The notes below the pieces were generated by a model that searched no databases, was not told where the DNA came from, and was given only the letters and a program-made list of their open reading frames with translations. A stretch of 64,000 nucleotides of DNA from Sphingomonas aquatilis (GTDB taxonomy: Bacteria > Pseudomonadota > Alphaproteobacteria > Sphingomonadales > Sphingomonadaceae), in contig NZ_JACIDB010000008.1 in the NCBI RefSeq assembly GCF_014196115.1, positions 62,001 to 126,000 on the forward strand, given 5' to 3'. The translations under genes were made by a program, and so were the position numbers. Shown here piece after piece: positions 39,757 to 48,265 of this stretch; positions within the stretch are counted from its first letter, which is position 1; every line of letters begins with the position of its first letter.

Positions 39757-39827
39757 CATGCGGGGCAAGCCCGCATGGACCGGCCGGCGGGCAGAGCCCG
39801 TCCGACGTCATGGGCTTCGCGCATGAC
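39757..39827. repeat. GGCCGGCGGG/CCCGTCCGAC modular repeat
   Basis: The hairpin CATGCGGG/CCCGCATG (39757-39777) is followed by CCGGCCGGCGGGCAGAGCCCGTCCGAC and a second hairpin GTCATG/CATGAC with loop GGCTTCGCG (ending near 39827). The same middle and second-hairpin layout recurs at 52406-52512 with different hairpin sequences. Confidence 0.7.
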
Positions 39828-39839
39828 GCGCCCCCTCTC

Positions 39840-39926
39840 CCGTTCGCCCAGAGCCGGTCGAAGGGCACGTTGCCACCAGTGTGGGGCTCGGGGAAAGCTG
39901 CCCTTCGACAGGTTCAGGGCGAACGG
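39840..39926. repeat. CTTCGACAGG...GGGCGAACGG element
   Basis: The outer stem is CCGTTCGCCC (39840-39849) with GGGCGAACGG (39917-39926). The inner stem is TCGAAGGGCA (39859-39868) with TGCCCTTCGA (39899-39908). Same family as the element at 32405-32472. With the preceding repeat it fills most of the 421-bp gap between lolA and xthA. Confidence 0.85.
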
Positions 39927-40002
39927 AAGGCGCGTGGCGCATACGGCCCCAAGGTCGGCCCGAACCTTGCCCCCCTCCCCGCCCCCGCCTAGATGCACCG
40001 GC

Positions 40003-40785
40003 GTGAAGATCGTCTCCTGGAACATCAATTCGGTCCGCTTCCGGATCGCCATCGTCGAACAGTTCCTGCGCGAGGTGGAACCCGACATCCTGTGCCTCCA
40101 GGAAACCAAGGTCGTCGACGCCGACTTCCCGTTCGATGCCTTCCGCGCGCTCGGCTACGACCATATCGTCATTCACGGCCAGCGCATGCACCATGGTGTC
40201 GCGATCCTCAGCCGCGTGCCGCTGGTCGAGGACGACCGCTTCGACTGGCAGGCGAACCAGGAAGCGCGCCACGTCGGCGTCCGCCTGCCCAACGGCGTCC
40301 GGCTGGAAAACGTCTACGTCCCCGCCGGCGGCGACGTCCCCGATCGCGACGTAAACCCCAAATTCGGCCAGAAGCTCGACTTCGTCGAACGGATGACGCG
40401 CTGGTCGGAAACGCTCGACGTGCCGACCATCCTGACCGGCGATTTCAACATCGCGCCGCTGCCCAGCGACGTGTGGAGCCACAAGGCGCTGCTGAAGGTC
40501 GTCAGCCACACCCCCATTGAGGTCGAGGCGCTCGATCGCCTCCAGGCCTCGAACGATTGGGTCGACCTGGGGCGGCATTTCCACCCCGCCCCCGCGCGCC
40601 TTCACACGTGGTGGAGCTATCGCTCGCGCGACTGGACCAAGAACGACCGCGGCCGCCGGCTCGACCATATGTGGGCGACGCGCGACGTCGCGGAGAAGGC
40701 CACGGCGCACGTCGTCCACGAAGCCTGCCGCAGCTGGCTGAGCCCATCGGACCATGTGCCGATCCTGACCGAGTTCGCCTTCTGA
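40003..40785 (+). CDS. xthA: Exodeoxyribonuclease III (AP endonuclease)
   Basis: A 260-aa exonuclease III-type enzyme of base-excision repair. It begins VKIVSWNINSVRFRI. The family residues are visible: Glu in CLQETKV, GDFNIAPL, and the C-terminal SDHVPILTEF. GTG 40003 is taken because the conserved domain begins at once and earlier in-frame codons run through a repeat. Its stop overlaps the ribA ATG (TGATG), so the two genes are translationally linked. Confidence 0.95.
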   Translation: MKIVSWNINSVRFRIAIVEQFLREVEPDILCLQETKVVDADFPFDAFRALGYDHIVIHGQRMHHGVAILSRVPLVEDDRFDWQANQEARHVGVRLPNGVRLENVYVPAGGDVPDRDVNPKFGQKLDFVERMTRWSETLDVPTILTGDFNIAPLPSDVWSHKALLKVVSHTPIEVEALDRLQASNDWVDLGRHFHPAPARLHTWWSYRSRDWTKNDRGRRLDHMWATRDVAEKATAHVVHEACRSWLSPSDHVPILTEFAF

Positions 40786-41849
40786 TGAGCGCGTCCGCCC
40801 GCGATGTCGCGCGCGCGATCGACGCGCTGCGCCGCGGCTGGCCGATCGCCATCGCCGCGCCGGGTGAGGCCCCCCTGCCCCTGCTCGCGGTCGAGACTGC
40901 CGATCCGATCGGGCTCGAATCCTTCGCGGGCGGTGGCACATTCCCGCTGCTCATCTCCAACGGCCGCGCCGCGACGCTGAAGCTGACCAACCAGCTCGCC
41001 GCCGCCGATCCCGACACGCCGGTCGCGATCGAGCCGGCGCCGTGGCTCGACTTTTCTACCGCGGTCGCGCTCGCCGATCCGCAATTCGATCTCGCGACGC
41101 CGCTGAAAGGACCGTTCCGCACGATGGCGATCGATCGCCCGGCGGCGAGTCTCGCGGCCATCCGGCTGGCGCGGATCGCAGGACTGCTGCCGGCCTTCGT
41201 CCTCGACGGCGCCGGCGCAGAGGTGACGATCGATCCCGCCGCAATCGACGCGCATCAGGCATCCGGCGCATTGCGTCTCGCGACGCGCGCCCGGTTGCCG
41301 GTCGACGGCGCCGAGGATGCCGAGATCGTCGCGTTTCGATCGCCCGATTCGAGCGACGAACATGTCGCACTTCTGGTTGGCCAGCCCAATGGATCGCCGC
41401 CGCTGGTCCGCCTGCATAGCGAATGCCTGACCGGCGACGTGCTCGGCAGCCTGAAATGCGATTGCGGACCGCAGCTGCGCGCGGCGATCGAAGCGATCAA
41501 GGCGCAGGGCTGGGGCATGTTGCTGTATCTGCGACAGGAGGGCCGTGGGATCGGCCTGGTCAACAAGCTGCGCGCGTACGCGTTACAGGATCAGGGGTTC
41601 GATACGGTCGATGCCAACACGCGGCTGGGCTTTGCGATCGACGCCCGCGATTTCGGCGTGGCGGCGCGGATGCTGTCGCTGCTGGGGCAGCGCACCGTGC
41701 GGCTGTTGACCAACAACCCGGCCAAGGTTGCGGGACTGGAAGCGGCGGGCGTGACGGTGATCGAACGCGTCGCGCACGCGCTGCCGCCCAACCCCCATAA
41801 TGCGCGCTATCTGGCGACGAAGCGGGACCGGACCGGCCACCAGCTCTGA
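40785..41849 (+). CDS. ribA: GTP cyclohydrolase II with divergent N-terminal domain
   Basis: A 354-aa protein. The C-terminal roughly 200 residues are GTP cyclohydrolase II: RLHSECLTGDVLGSLKCDCG supplies the zinc cysteines, LYLRQEGRGIGL the catalytic arginine region, and RLLTNNPAKVAGLEAAG the nucleotide site. The N-terminal roughly 150 residues sit where RibB (DHBP synthase) is found in fused RibBA proteins. I do not see the acidic metal motif of RibB there, so it is likely a degenerate or structural domain. The enzyme opens GTP in the first step of riboflavin synthesis. Another DHBP synthase would be needed elsewhere. Confidence 0.93.
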   Translation: MSASARDVARAIDALRRGWPIAIAAPGEAPLPLLAVETADPIGLESFAGGGTFPLLISNGRAATLKLTNQLAAADPDTPVAIEPAPWLDFSTAVALADPQFDLATPLKGPFRTMAIDRPAASLAAIRLARIAGLLPAFVLDGAGAEVTIDPAAIDAHQASGALRLATRARLPVDGAEDAEIVAFRSPDSSDEHVALLVGQPNGSPPLVRLHSECLTGDVLGSLKCDCGPQLRAAIEAIKAQGWGMLLYLRQEGRGIGLVNKLRAYALQDQGFDTVDANTRLGFAIDARDFGVAARMLSLLGQRTVRLLTNNPAKVAGLEAAGVTVIERVAHALPPNPHNARYLATKRDRTGHQL

Positions 41850-41855
41850 CTTCGC

Positions 41856-42344
41856 TCAGACGAACGCCTCCGGGTCGGTGAGTCCCGTCAGCCGTCGCGC
41901 CGCGCGCCGCGCGAAGGCGAGGGTGCAGCGTTTGCGAACGTGCGCGGCCAGCGGCACGCTATGCGCCTCACGCAGGATCGCCGCATCGTAACGATCGGCG
42001 ACGATCACGCCCGTCCGCTCCGGCAGGAACGCCGCACCGTCCAGCGGCGCGGTATCGAACCCCGCCGGCACCGCCCAGTAATACCGGTCGCAGTGACCGA
42101 GATAGTCGGGCCATTTGCCGTCACCCATCAGGTCGGCGCGCGACACCTTGATCTCGACGATCACCAACTGTCCGCGCGCGTCGATCGCCATCAGGTCGGC
42201 ACGGCGGCCGCCCTCCAGCGGGACTTCGGGGATGGTGACGAGGTCGTGGCGCAGCAGCATCCGCGTGACGCCGCGCGCGACGTCGGCGGCGCAGATCGCG
42301 GGATCGCCGCCCTCAACGCAAGAAACCGGAGCCATGTCGAGCAT
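41856..42344 (-). CDS. mmcB: MmcB family DNA-repair nuclease-like protein
   Basis: A 162-aa PD-(D/E)xK-fold protein. The segment RRADLMAIDARGQLVIVEIK carries the D-(x)n-E-x-K catalytic pattern, followed by the family signature SRADLMGDGKWPDYLGHCDR and YYWAVP. MmcB in Caulobacter is a damage-induced repair factor. ATG 42344 is used; ATG 42335 is also in frame. It is convergent with ribA, only 6 bp apart. Confidence 0.88.
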   Translation of the reverse strand: MLDMAPVSCVEGGDPAICAADVARGVTRMLLRHDLVTIPEVPLEGGRRADLMAIDARGQLVIVEIKVSRADLMGDGKWPDYLGHCDRYYWAVPAGFDTAPLDGAAFLPERTGVIVADRYDAAILREAHSVPLAAHVRKRCTLAFARRAARRLTGLTDPEAFV

Positions 42345-42393
42345 GACCCCGGTTTAGAACATTCGGCGAACGAGGCAAGCGCCCCGTGGCGGA

Positions 42394-43056
42394 TCAACGA
42401 TAGAAGACGTGGTTGCCGATCATCGCGATCTTGGTGACATTGGCACCGGGGCGACGGTTCGGCGTGTTGAAGAACAGTGCCTTCGGAGCCGGGCTGTCCC
42501 ACGCCGCGTCCAGCGCGACGCGCGCGACGGCGAGGGCGGTGCGGTAGGTCGCGCGGCCTTCGTCGATCGCCGGGATTTCACCGTGGCGCACGAAGCTGAA
42601 CTGGCCGCGCTGCTTCACGACCGAGCAGATGTCGCTGGGGAAGCGGCCCGACTTCGAGCGGTTGATGATGACGTTGGCGACGGCGAGCTGGCCCGCGAGC
42701 GGTTCGCCCTTCGATTCGAAATAGATCGCGCCGGCGAGGCAGCGCTGCGTCTCGTCGACGTCGGCGCTGTCCTGCGCGGCAACGGCTTCGGCGAGGCTGT
42801 TATACTCTTCGTCTTCGCTGGCTTCGACCGTGGGGAGCGGCTGGACCACCGGCTTAGCGGGTCCGAACGTCGCGGCAACGGGAGCGGGAGAGACGGGGAC
42901 CGATGCCGGAACGACCGGATCGGTGGAGGGGGCGGTCGGCGCGGGAATCGCGGTGCGATTCAGATCCGAGGCCCGGACCGGCGAGCTGTGGCTGATCAGG
43001 CCCGCCAGAGAGAAAGACATCACCGCGATGGCCGCGGCGCGCTGCAAAATCGTCAT
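42394..43056 (-). CDS. SleB-type cell wall hydrolase
   Basis: A 220-aa secreted protein. A signal segment (LQRAAAIAVMSFSLAGLI) and a proline/valine-rich linker (PSTDPVVPASVPVSPAPVAA) lead to a Hydrolase_2 domain with catalytic Glu in CLAGAIYFESKGEPLAGQ and VANVIINRSKSGRFP. This domain is known from spore-cortex lytic SleB, but non-sporing alphaproteobacteria carry it for peptidoglycan turnover. ATG 43056 directly follows an in-frame TTG. Upstream, a CGATCAG/CTGATCG hairpin at 43090-43108 is of unknown role. Confidence 0.88.
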   Translation of the reverse strand: MTILQRAAAIAVMSFSLAGLISHSSPVRASDLNRTAIPAPTAPSTDPVVPASVPVSPAPVAATFGPAKPVVQPLPTVEASEDEEYNSLAEAVAAQDSADVDETQRCLAGAIYFESKGEPLAGQLAVANVIINRSKSGRFPSDICSVVKQRGQFSFVRHGEIPAIDEGRATYRTALAVARVALDAAWDSPAPKALFFNTPNRRPGANVTKIAMIGNHVFYR

Positions 43057-43209
43057 CAACGTATTCGATATGCGGTTGGACCACGGACCCGATCAGTCAG
43101 GCTGATCGTCCGGGCATCCCCCCGACTGCGTCACCGACCCGGATCGCACCCAGGCGCGGCACAACGCGCATTCAACGTGCGCGAGCCATCGTCACACATC
43201 CGTCACGAG

Positions 43210-43536
43210 TCAATTCGACAGGATCGTTTCAGCGGCGAACCGTTCGGCTTCCGGGATATCCAGTTCGACGACCCATAGATCGGGGTCGCGACTGCACCGC
43301 CGCCGCCAATAGGCTTCGGCACCATCGGGCGGGACCGATTCGGCTAGAATCGCCACGCCATCGAAATCGATCGTGCGTTCGAGAACCCGAACCGGAGATG
43401 AACGGGATTCGATCAGCAGCAGAATTGCGCCCCCTTGCGGATCGCCCTTCGCCCGCACCATCGCCATGCCGCCCGCATCGTTGACCCGGCGCAGCAGCGC
43501 CCCGACCACCAGATGCGTCGGCAGCCGATCGCTCAC
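43210..43536 (-). CDS. DUF1491 family protein
   Basis: A 108-aa protein beginning VSDRLPTHLVVGALLRRVNDAGGMAMV with GDPQGGAILLL and LWVVELDIPEAERF, the pattern of DUF1491, a small alphaproteobacterial family of unknown function. GTG 43536 overlaps the stop of the thioesterase-like gene (GTGA). It closes a three-gene run (ptsN, hotdog protein, this gene) linked by overlaps. Confidence 0.82.
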   Translation of the reverse strand: MSDRLPTHLVVGALLRRVNDAGGMAMVRAKGDPQGGAILLLIESRSSPVRVLERTIDFDGVAILAESVPPDGAEAYWRRRCSRDPDLWVVELDIPEAERFAAETILSN

Positions 43537-44000
43537 GGTGCGGCGCGATAGCCGGGCAGGCCGGACAGCGCGATCTGCGAGCGCATGAACGTGCCGGTGC
43601 CGCGCGCCGCCTCCTCGCCATCGGCATCGATCAGCCGCGCATCGGCGACATAGACGCGGCGCTTGCCGCTGATCCAGCGCCCTTCGGCGATGACGGGCCC
43701 CGCCTTCATCGGCCGGGTAAGCAGCAGGTTGAACGCCGTCGTCAGCAGAAACCGGTCGGTGACGAGGCTGTTCGCCGCATAGAAAGCGGCGTCGTCCAGC
43801 ATCTTGAAATAGCTGGTGCCATGCGCGGCGCCGGCTGCGTGATAATGTTCGGGCCCGATCAGGAAGTGGATGCGCGCGACACCCGCCGCAACGATCTCCA
43901 GCCGCGATTCGAACAGGCGGTTGATCGGTGCGGCAGCGTAGAGCGATTCGAGGCTGCGATAATGCGCCTGTGCGCCGCTGTCGTCGGCCGTCCCGCTCAC
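43533..44000 (-). CDS. PaaI-like hotdog-fold thioesterase
   Basis: A 155-aa hotdog-fold protein. GPEHYHAAGAAHGTSYFKMLDDAAFYAANSL shows the HGx(n)D-type helix and active region of PaaI-like acyl-CoA thioesterases, followed by long strands (GPVIAEGRWISGKRRVYVADARL). GTG 44000 overlaps the ptsN stop and its own stop overlaps the DUF1491 start. The acyl substrate is unknown. Confidence 0.85.
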   Translation of the reverse strand: MSGTADDSGAQAHYRSLESLYAAAPINRLFESRLEIVAAGVARIHFLIGPEHYHAAGAAHGTSYFKMLDDAAFYAANSLVTDRFLLTTAFNLLLTRPMKAGPVIAEGRWISGKRRVYVADARLIDADGEEAARGTGTFMRSQIALSGLPGYRAAP

Positions 44001-44461
44001 GCCGCGTCGCGTGCCGCGTCGGCGGTGAACAGCGCGTAGAGCGCATCGGGCGAACCCGCGCCGCGCAGCTTCGTAAGGAACGTCCGGTCGCGTAAACGCC
44101 GCGACACGCGGGCGAGCGCCTTCAGATGATCCGCACCGGCATCGACCGGCGACAGCAGCATGAACACCAGGTCGACGGGCAGATCGTCGACCGCGTCGAA
44201 TTCGATCGGCTGGGCAAGGCGCATGAAGACGCCGGTCACCGCGGGCAGATCGGGCAGGCGCGCATGCGGGATGGCGACGCCGCCGCCGAAGCCGGTCGAG
44301 CCGATCTTCTCGCGCGCCGCCAGCAATTCGGCGGTCAGGCGACCGTCGATACCCAGGCCCTCGGCCGCGGTCGCAAGCTGCGCGAACAAGGCCTTTTTAT
44401 GCGCGACGGCGACGTCCTTATAGACCGCCTCGGGGCGCAGCAGATCGCTGAAGTCGTTCAT
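43997..44461 (-). CDS. ptsN: PTS IIA-like nitrogen regulatory protein PtsN
   Basis: A 154-aa EIIA-Ntr protein. The phosphorylatable histidine is in GGVAIPHARLP (about residue 66), with GSTGFGGG just before it. It is the terminal phosphate acceptor of the nitrogen PTS and regulates potassium, nitrogen and stress functions by binding partners. It lies downstream of hpf on the same strand, the neighbourhood conserved from E. coli (hpf-ptsN). A strong terminator separates the two, so ptsN is probably reached by read-through or its own promoter. Confidence 0.93.
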   Translation of the reverse strand: MNDFSDLLRPEAVYKDVAVAHKKALFAQLATAAEGLGIDGRLTAELLAAREKIGSTGFGGGVAIPHARLPDLPAVTGVFMRLAQPIEFDAVDDLPVDLVFMLLSPVDAGADHLKALARVSRRLRDRTFLTKLRGAGSPDALYALFTADAARDAA

Positions 44462-44469
44462 CCCGGTCT

Positions 44470-44517
44470 CGAATAAAAGAAAAGGGCCCCGCCGGGCCCG
44501 TAACAGTACCGGCGGGG
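44470..44517 (-). terminator. Rho-independent terminator of hpf
   Basis: CCCCGCCGG (44487-44495) and CCGGCGGGG (44509-44517) form a 9-bp stem. On the minus strand it is followed by CCCTTTTCTTTTATT, a good U-tract. It stands directly after the hpf stop codon and before ptsN. Confidence 0.88.
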
Positions 44518-44527
44518 GGTGGAAAGA

Positions 44528-45142
44528 TCAGCTTGCGGCGGGCTGCTGTGCCTGCACGCTGCCGCGCTGCGGCTCGACCCAGCCGATGGTGCCGTCGCCG
44601 CGACGATAGACCATATTGTAGGCGCCCGTGCCCGCATTCTTGAACAGGAGCGCCGCGGTATTTCGCAGGTCGAGCATCATCACCGCATCCGACACGCTGG
44701 CATCGGGGATGTCGACGCGCGTTTCGGCGATGATGAGCGGCGCGTCGCCCACATCCTCTTCGGTGGCGGCCGGTTCCTGGAACAGCGTATAGCCCGCATT
44801 GTCATAGCCCATGTCTTCCTGAATGGCCGCCGCCTCGCTGGCGTGGCGATCCTTCAGGCGGCGCATGTAGCGACGCAGCTGCTTTTCGATCTTTTCGGCT
44901 GCCCCGTCGAACGCGAGGTGCGCCTCTTGCGCCTGGTGGCTGCCCTTCAGCACCAGACCCTTCATGACGTGCACCACGATATCGCAGCGGAAACCGACGT
45001 CATGCGGCCCCTTGCCGAACGTCACTTCGGACGAAATGGCACGTGCGAAATGCTTGGTGGCGATACCCTGAAGCCGGTCGCTCACATGATCCTTGAGCGC
45101 GTCGCCGGTTGCGACCTGATGACCAGAAATCCGGATATCCAT
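44528..45142 (-). CDS. hpf: Long-form ribosome hibernation promoting factor
   Basis: A 204-aa ribosome-associated factor. The N-terminal S30AE domain begins MDIRISGHQVATGDALKDHV and includes RLQGIATKHF. The linker is followed by the C-terminal dimerisation domain with VMMLDLRNTAALLFKN and NMVYRRGDGTIGWVEP. The long form dimerises 70S ribosomes into 100S particles in stationary phase. ATG 45142 has GGAG 6 nt upstream and starts exactly at the domain; an ATG four codons upstream lacks a site. A terminator follows. Confidence 0.93.
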   Translation of the reverse strand: MDIRISGHQVATGDALKDHVSDRLQGIATKHFARAISSEVTFGKGPHDVGFRCDIVVHVMKGLVLKGSHQAQEAHLAFDGAAEKIEKQLRRYMRRLKDRHASEAAAIQEDMGYDNAGYTLFQEPAATEEDVGDAPLIIAETRVDIPDASVSDAVMMLDLRNTAALLFKNAGTGAYNMVYRRGDGTIGWVEPQRGSVQAQQPAAS

Positions 45143-45192
45143 CGTCTTCTCCATTGATAGGGGCTGACCTGTTGGCCTTTGCCCGGTTGGCG

Positions 45193-45888
45193 TTAATCGA
45201 ACGCCGCGACCCCCCAGATTGGATCCTGCAACTTGGAAACAAATGCCGCATGGGCGGCAAGTTCCGCCTCGGACGGGCGAAAGGTGCGCGGCGGGCGTAC
45301 CGTGACCGGGCGGCGGACGACCGGCGCCAGCGTGTCCGCGGTCGCGACTTCGCTGATTAGCCCCAGGCCGATCTGCCGTCCGCCCATCAGCTCGACATAG
45401 ACCTGCGCCAGCAGCTGCGCGTCGAGCAACGCGCCATGGTGGACACGGTGCGACCGGTCGACGCCGTAGCGGGTGCAAAGCGCATCGAGCGTATGTTTGG
45501 CGCCGGGATGGCGGCTGCGCGCGATCTGCAGCGTATCGACCATCCGCGTCTTGTGGCAGATTGGCGGGAAGCCGAGCGCGCCCAATTCGCCGTTCAGGAA
45601 GCCGAAGTCGAACGAGGCGTTGTGCGCGACGAGCGGCGCATCGCCCAGAAAGTCGAGCAGCTCCGCCACGCCCTCGGCGAACACCGGAAACTTCGACAGG
45701 AATGCCGCAGACAGGCCGTGGATGCGCTCGGCATCGGCCGGCATGTCGCGTTCGGGGTGATAATAAGCGTGGAAAGTGCGGCCGGTTTCGACCCGGTTGA
45801 CCATCTCGACACAGCCGATCTCGACCAACCGATCGCCTTCGCTGAATTTGAATCCGGTGGTCTCGGTATCGAAGACGATCTCACGCAT
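45193..45888 (-). CDS. dnaQ: DNA polymerase III epsilon subunit (proofreading 3'-5' exonuclease)
   Basis: A 231-aa DEDDh exonuclease. ExoI is REIVFDTETTG (Asp7, Glu9), ExoII is VAHNASFDFGFLN, and ExoIII is HHGALLDAQLLAQVY with catalytic His and Asp. The C-terminal tail (about residues 185-231) is the polymerase-binding part. It removes mispaired bases behind the alpha subunit. It follows coaE by 7 bp, as in many alphaproteobacterial origin regions. Confidence 0.95.
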   Translation of the reverse strand: MREIVFDTETTGFKFSEGDRLVEIGCVEMVNRVETGRTFHAYYHPERDMPADAERIHGLSAAFLSKFPVFAEGVAELLDFLGDAPLVAHNASFDFGFLNGELGALGFPPICHKTRMVDTLQIARSRHPGAKHTLDALCTRYGVDRSHRVHHGALLDAQLLAQVYVELMGGRQIGLGLISEVATADTLAPVVRRPVTVRPPRTFRPSEAELAAHAAFVSKLQDPIWGVAAFD

Positions 45889-45895
45889 TACCCTC

Positions 45896-46513
45896 TTATC
45901 CGCCTGCTTCGACCCTCATGCAAGCGATCACGCGGCGGACAGCCTCTCGCGTCTGATCGATCGCGACATCGGTGGCGATGACGACGTCGGCACGCGTGCG
46001 TTTCTCCGCATCGGGCATCTGGCGCGCGAGGATGGCGTCGAATTTCGCGGGCGTCATGCCGGGGCGGGCGAGCGTGCGCGCGCGCTGCACCTCCGGGGCT
46101 GCCGAGACGACCGCGATCCGATCGACATGCGCGTCGCCACCGGTTTCGAAGAGCAGGGGAATGTCGAAGACGACGAACGGCGCATCGGCGTTGGCGGCGA
46201 GGAAAGCCGCACGCTCCTCGGCTACGGCCGGGTGAACGATCCCCTCCAGCCGGCGCATCGCATCGTCATCGCCAAGGACGGCCGCCGACAGTTTCGCCCG
46301 ATCCACACCCCTATTCGACGTGGTGCCTGGAAACGCTGCCTCGATCGCTGCGACGACGCGGCCGCCGGGGCCTTGCAGGCGATGCACCGTCGCGTCGGCG
46401 TCGAACACCGGCACATCGTCATCGGCAAACATCGTGGCAACCGTCGACTTGCCCATACCGATCGAGCCCGTGAGGCCGAGGATCAGCGGGCGCGCGATAG
46501 ACGGAGCGGTCAC
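45896..46513 (-). CDS. coaE: Dephospho-CoA kinase
   Basis: A 205-aa P-loop kinase for the last step of coenzyme A synthesis. LGLTGSIGMGKSTVATMF carries the Walker A site and FDADATVHRL the substrate aspartate. ARQMPDAEKRTRADVVIATD is a typical C-terminal lid segment. The start overlaps the end of aroE (ATGA), which makes maf-orf115-aroE-coaE-dnaQ a continuous cluster. Confidence 0.95.
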   Translation of the reverse strand: MTAPSIARPLILGLTGSIGMGKSTVATMFADDDVPVFDADATVHRLQGPGGRVVAAIEAAFPGTTSNRGVDRAKLSAAVLGDDDAMRRLEGIVHPAVAEERAAFLAANADAPFVVFDIPLLFETGGDAHVDRIAVVSAAPEVQRARTLARPGMTPAKFDAILARQMPDAEKRTRADVVIATDVAIDQTREAVRRVIACMRVEAGG

Positions 46514-47322
46514 GCCAGCAGCGCCTCGCGAAGCTCCTCGTCGCGGTCGCGTGGGGGTGCGACGCCGAAGAACAGTTCGAACGCCAGCGCCGCCTGACCG
46601 ATCAGCATTTCGAGTCCATCGACCGTCTCCAGTCCCCGCGCGCGCGCCGCCGCGAGCAGCGGCGTTTCGAGCGGCGAATAGACGATGTCGTAGACGACGC
46701 TATCGTCGTCGAGGTCAGGCAGATCGACGGGAAGGGAAGGCTGGCCGGTCATGCCGAGCGTGCTGGCGTTGACCAGCAGCGCCGTGTCGGGCGGCACCGG
46801 TGCGGTCAGCGGCAGCGCCTGCCCCTTGAGGCCGAAGGACGACAGCAACACCCCCGCCTTCAACACGTTGCGGTTGAGCAGCGTCACCGGCCCCACGTTC
46901 ATCCGGGCGAGCGCGAACAGCACCGCGCGCGCCGCGCCGCCGGCCCCGATCACTGTGACCGGCCGATCGGCGAAATCGAACCCGGCGATCGGCGCATAGA
47001 AGCCGCCCGCATCGGTGTTGGTCCCGACCAGCGCGCCGTCCTCCGCGCGGAAGACGGTGTTGATCGCGCCGATGCCGCTGCGCACATCCCCGCGGTCCTC
47101 GACATGGTCGAGCGCGGCAAGCTTGTGCGGCATCGTGATGTTGCAGCCACGCCAGGCGGGATCCTCGCGCCGCTCGGCGAAGAAGCGCGGCAGGTCGTCG
47201 GTGGTCACCAGCGTCTTGCGATAGTCGGCATCGAGGCCCAGCTGATCGAGCCAGAAGCGATGGATGATCGGCGATTTCGACTGGGCGATCGGATCGCCGA
47301 TCACGTCTGCATAAGGGGTCAT
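46510..47322 (-). CDS. aroE: Shikimate dehydrogenase
   Basis: A 270-aa NADP-dependent enzyme reducing dehydroshikimate to shikimate. The substrate site GDPIAQSKSPIIH, catalytic lysine in NITMPHKLAAL, aspartate in NTDAGGFYA and the nucleotide loop VIGAGGAARAV are all present. ATG 47322 shares ATGA with the upstream membrane-protein gene and fits the conserved start TPYADVIGDP; an ATG five codons earlier is possible but lies inside that gene. Confidence 0.95.
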   Translation of the reverse strand: MTPYADVIGDPIAQSKSPIIHRFWLDQLGLDADYRKTLVTTDDLPRFFAERREDPAWRGCNITMPHKLAALDHVEDRGDVRSGIGAINTVFRAEDGALVGTNTDAGGFYAPIAGFDFADRPVTVIGAGGAARAVLFALARMNVGPVTLLNRNVLKAGVLLSSFGLKGQALPLTAPVPPDTALLVNASTLGMTGQPSLPVDLPDLDDDSVVYDIVYSPLETPLLAAARARGLETVDGLEMLIGQAALAFELFFGVAPPRDRDEELREALLA

Positions 47323-47666
47323 GAAGAATTCCGGCATTCGAAGCGACCGTCGCAGACGAGGTCGATGGTGAGCGCGCCCACACCGATCAGCACGACCGGC
47401 GCGGCAAGCGCGAGGATGGCGGCGAGCAGCAACGGGCGACGTTTCGCTGCGAATTGCGCCAGCGCCGCGACGATGCCGAGGACCAGCGCGCCGATCAGGC
47501 AGGGCAAGGCAGACATCAGGCCGACGAACAGCACGGTCAGTGGCCAGCCGCCCGCATTCGGTGAATCATAGAGCATCGGCGAAAACAGGATCGCCATCGC
47601 CGCGAACGGCAGGCCGAGGCCGGCGATCACCGCAACGATGATGGCCAGCGCGCGATCCCCGTTCAT
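47319..47666 (-). CDS. Small membrane protein between maf and aroE (115 aa)
   Basis: No family recognised. It has three hydrophobic segments (about residues 7-29, 42-66 and 77-100) and a short cysteine-containing tail (LVCDGRFECRNSS). ATG 47666 overlaps the maf stop and its own stop overlaps aroE, so it is embedded in the cluster. Those exact overlaps are the best evidence that it is a real gene. Confidence 0.7.
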   Translation of the reverse strand: MNGDRALAIIVAVIAGLGLPFAAMAILFSPMLYDSPNAGGWPLTVLFVGLMSALPCLIGALVLGIVAALAQFAAKRRPLLLAAILALAAPVVLIGVGALTIDLVCDGRFECRNSS

Positions 47667-48256
47667 GCGAGCAGCATCCCGCGAACGCGCAGATAATCGA
47701 GCACGTTGAGCAGCGGCAGCCCCAGCACGGTGAACTGGCTGCCCTCGATGCGGCTGAACAGCTGCGCGCCGGGCCCTTCGATTCGATAGCAACCGACGCA
47801 GCCGCTGATCGCCGGCCATTCCTGGTCGAGATACGCCTGGATGAAGGCGGGGGAGAGGGGGCGGACATGCATCCGCGCCGCCTCGACATGGCGCCAGACC
47901 GGGCGTTCGGCTTCGGCGATCACTGCGGCGCTCCACAATTCATGGCGCGTGCCCGACATGGCGGCGAGATGCTCGGCCGCCTGTTCACGACTCTCGGGCT
48001 TGTCGAGCAGGCGACCATCGGCGAGCGCGACGACGCTGTCGCTGCCCAGCACCAGCCGGTCGGGATGGCGCAGGCTGACCTTCACCGCCTTCAATTCGGC
48101 AAGCGCATCGGCAAGGTCGCGCGGGGATCGACCGGCGAGCGACGCCTTGGCGGCATCCTCGTCGACGCCCGCGGCGGTCGCGTCGAACGGCACGCCCGCG
48201 GCGGTAAGCATCGCTCGGCGCGACGCGCTTTGCGAGGCGAGGAGGAGGGGGGTCAT
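47663..48256 (-). CDS. maf: Maf-family nucleoside triphosphate pyrophosphatase
   Basis: A 197-aa Maf protein. LLASQSASRRAML is the N-terminal signature, LGSDSVVALADG carries the catalytic aspartate, and CYRIEGPGAQLFSRIEGS the C-terminal substrate loop. Maf enzymes hydrolyse dTTP, UTP or modified nucleotides, and some link to septum control. It lies next to ppsR and the origin, a placement common in alphaproteobacteria. Confidence 0.93.
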   Translation of the reverse strand: MTPLLLASQSASRRAMLTAAGVPFDATAAGVDEDAAKASLAGRSPRDLADALAELKAVKVSLRHPDRLVLGSDSVVALADGRLLDKPESREQAAEHLAAMSGTRHELWSAAVIAEAERPVWRHVEAARMHVRPLSPAFIQAYLDQEWPAISGCVGCYRIEGPGAQLFSRIEGSQFTVLGLPLLNVLDYLRVRGMLLA

Positions 48257-48265
48257 CTCAAATCT

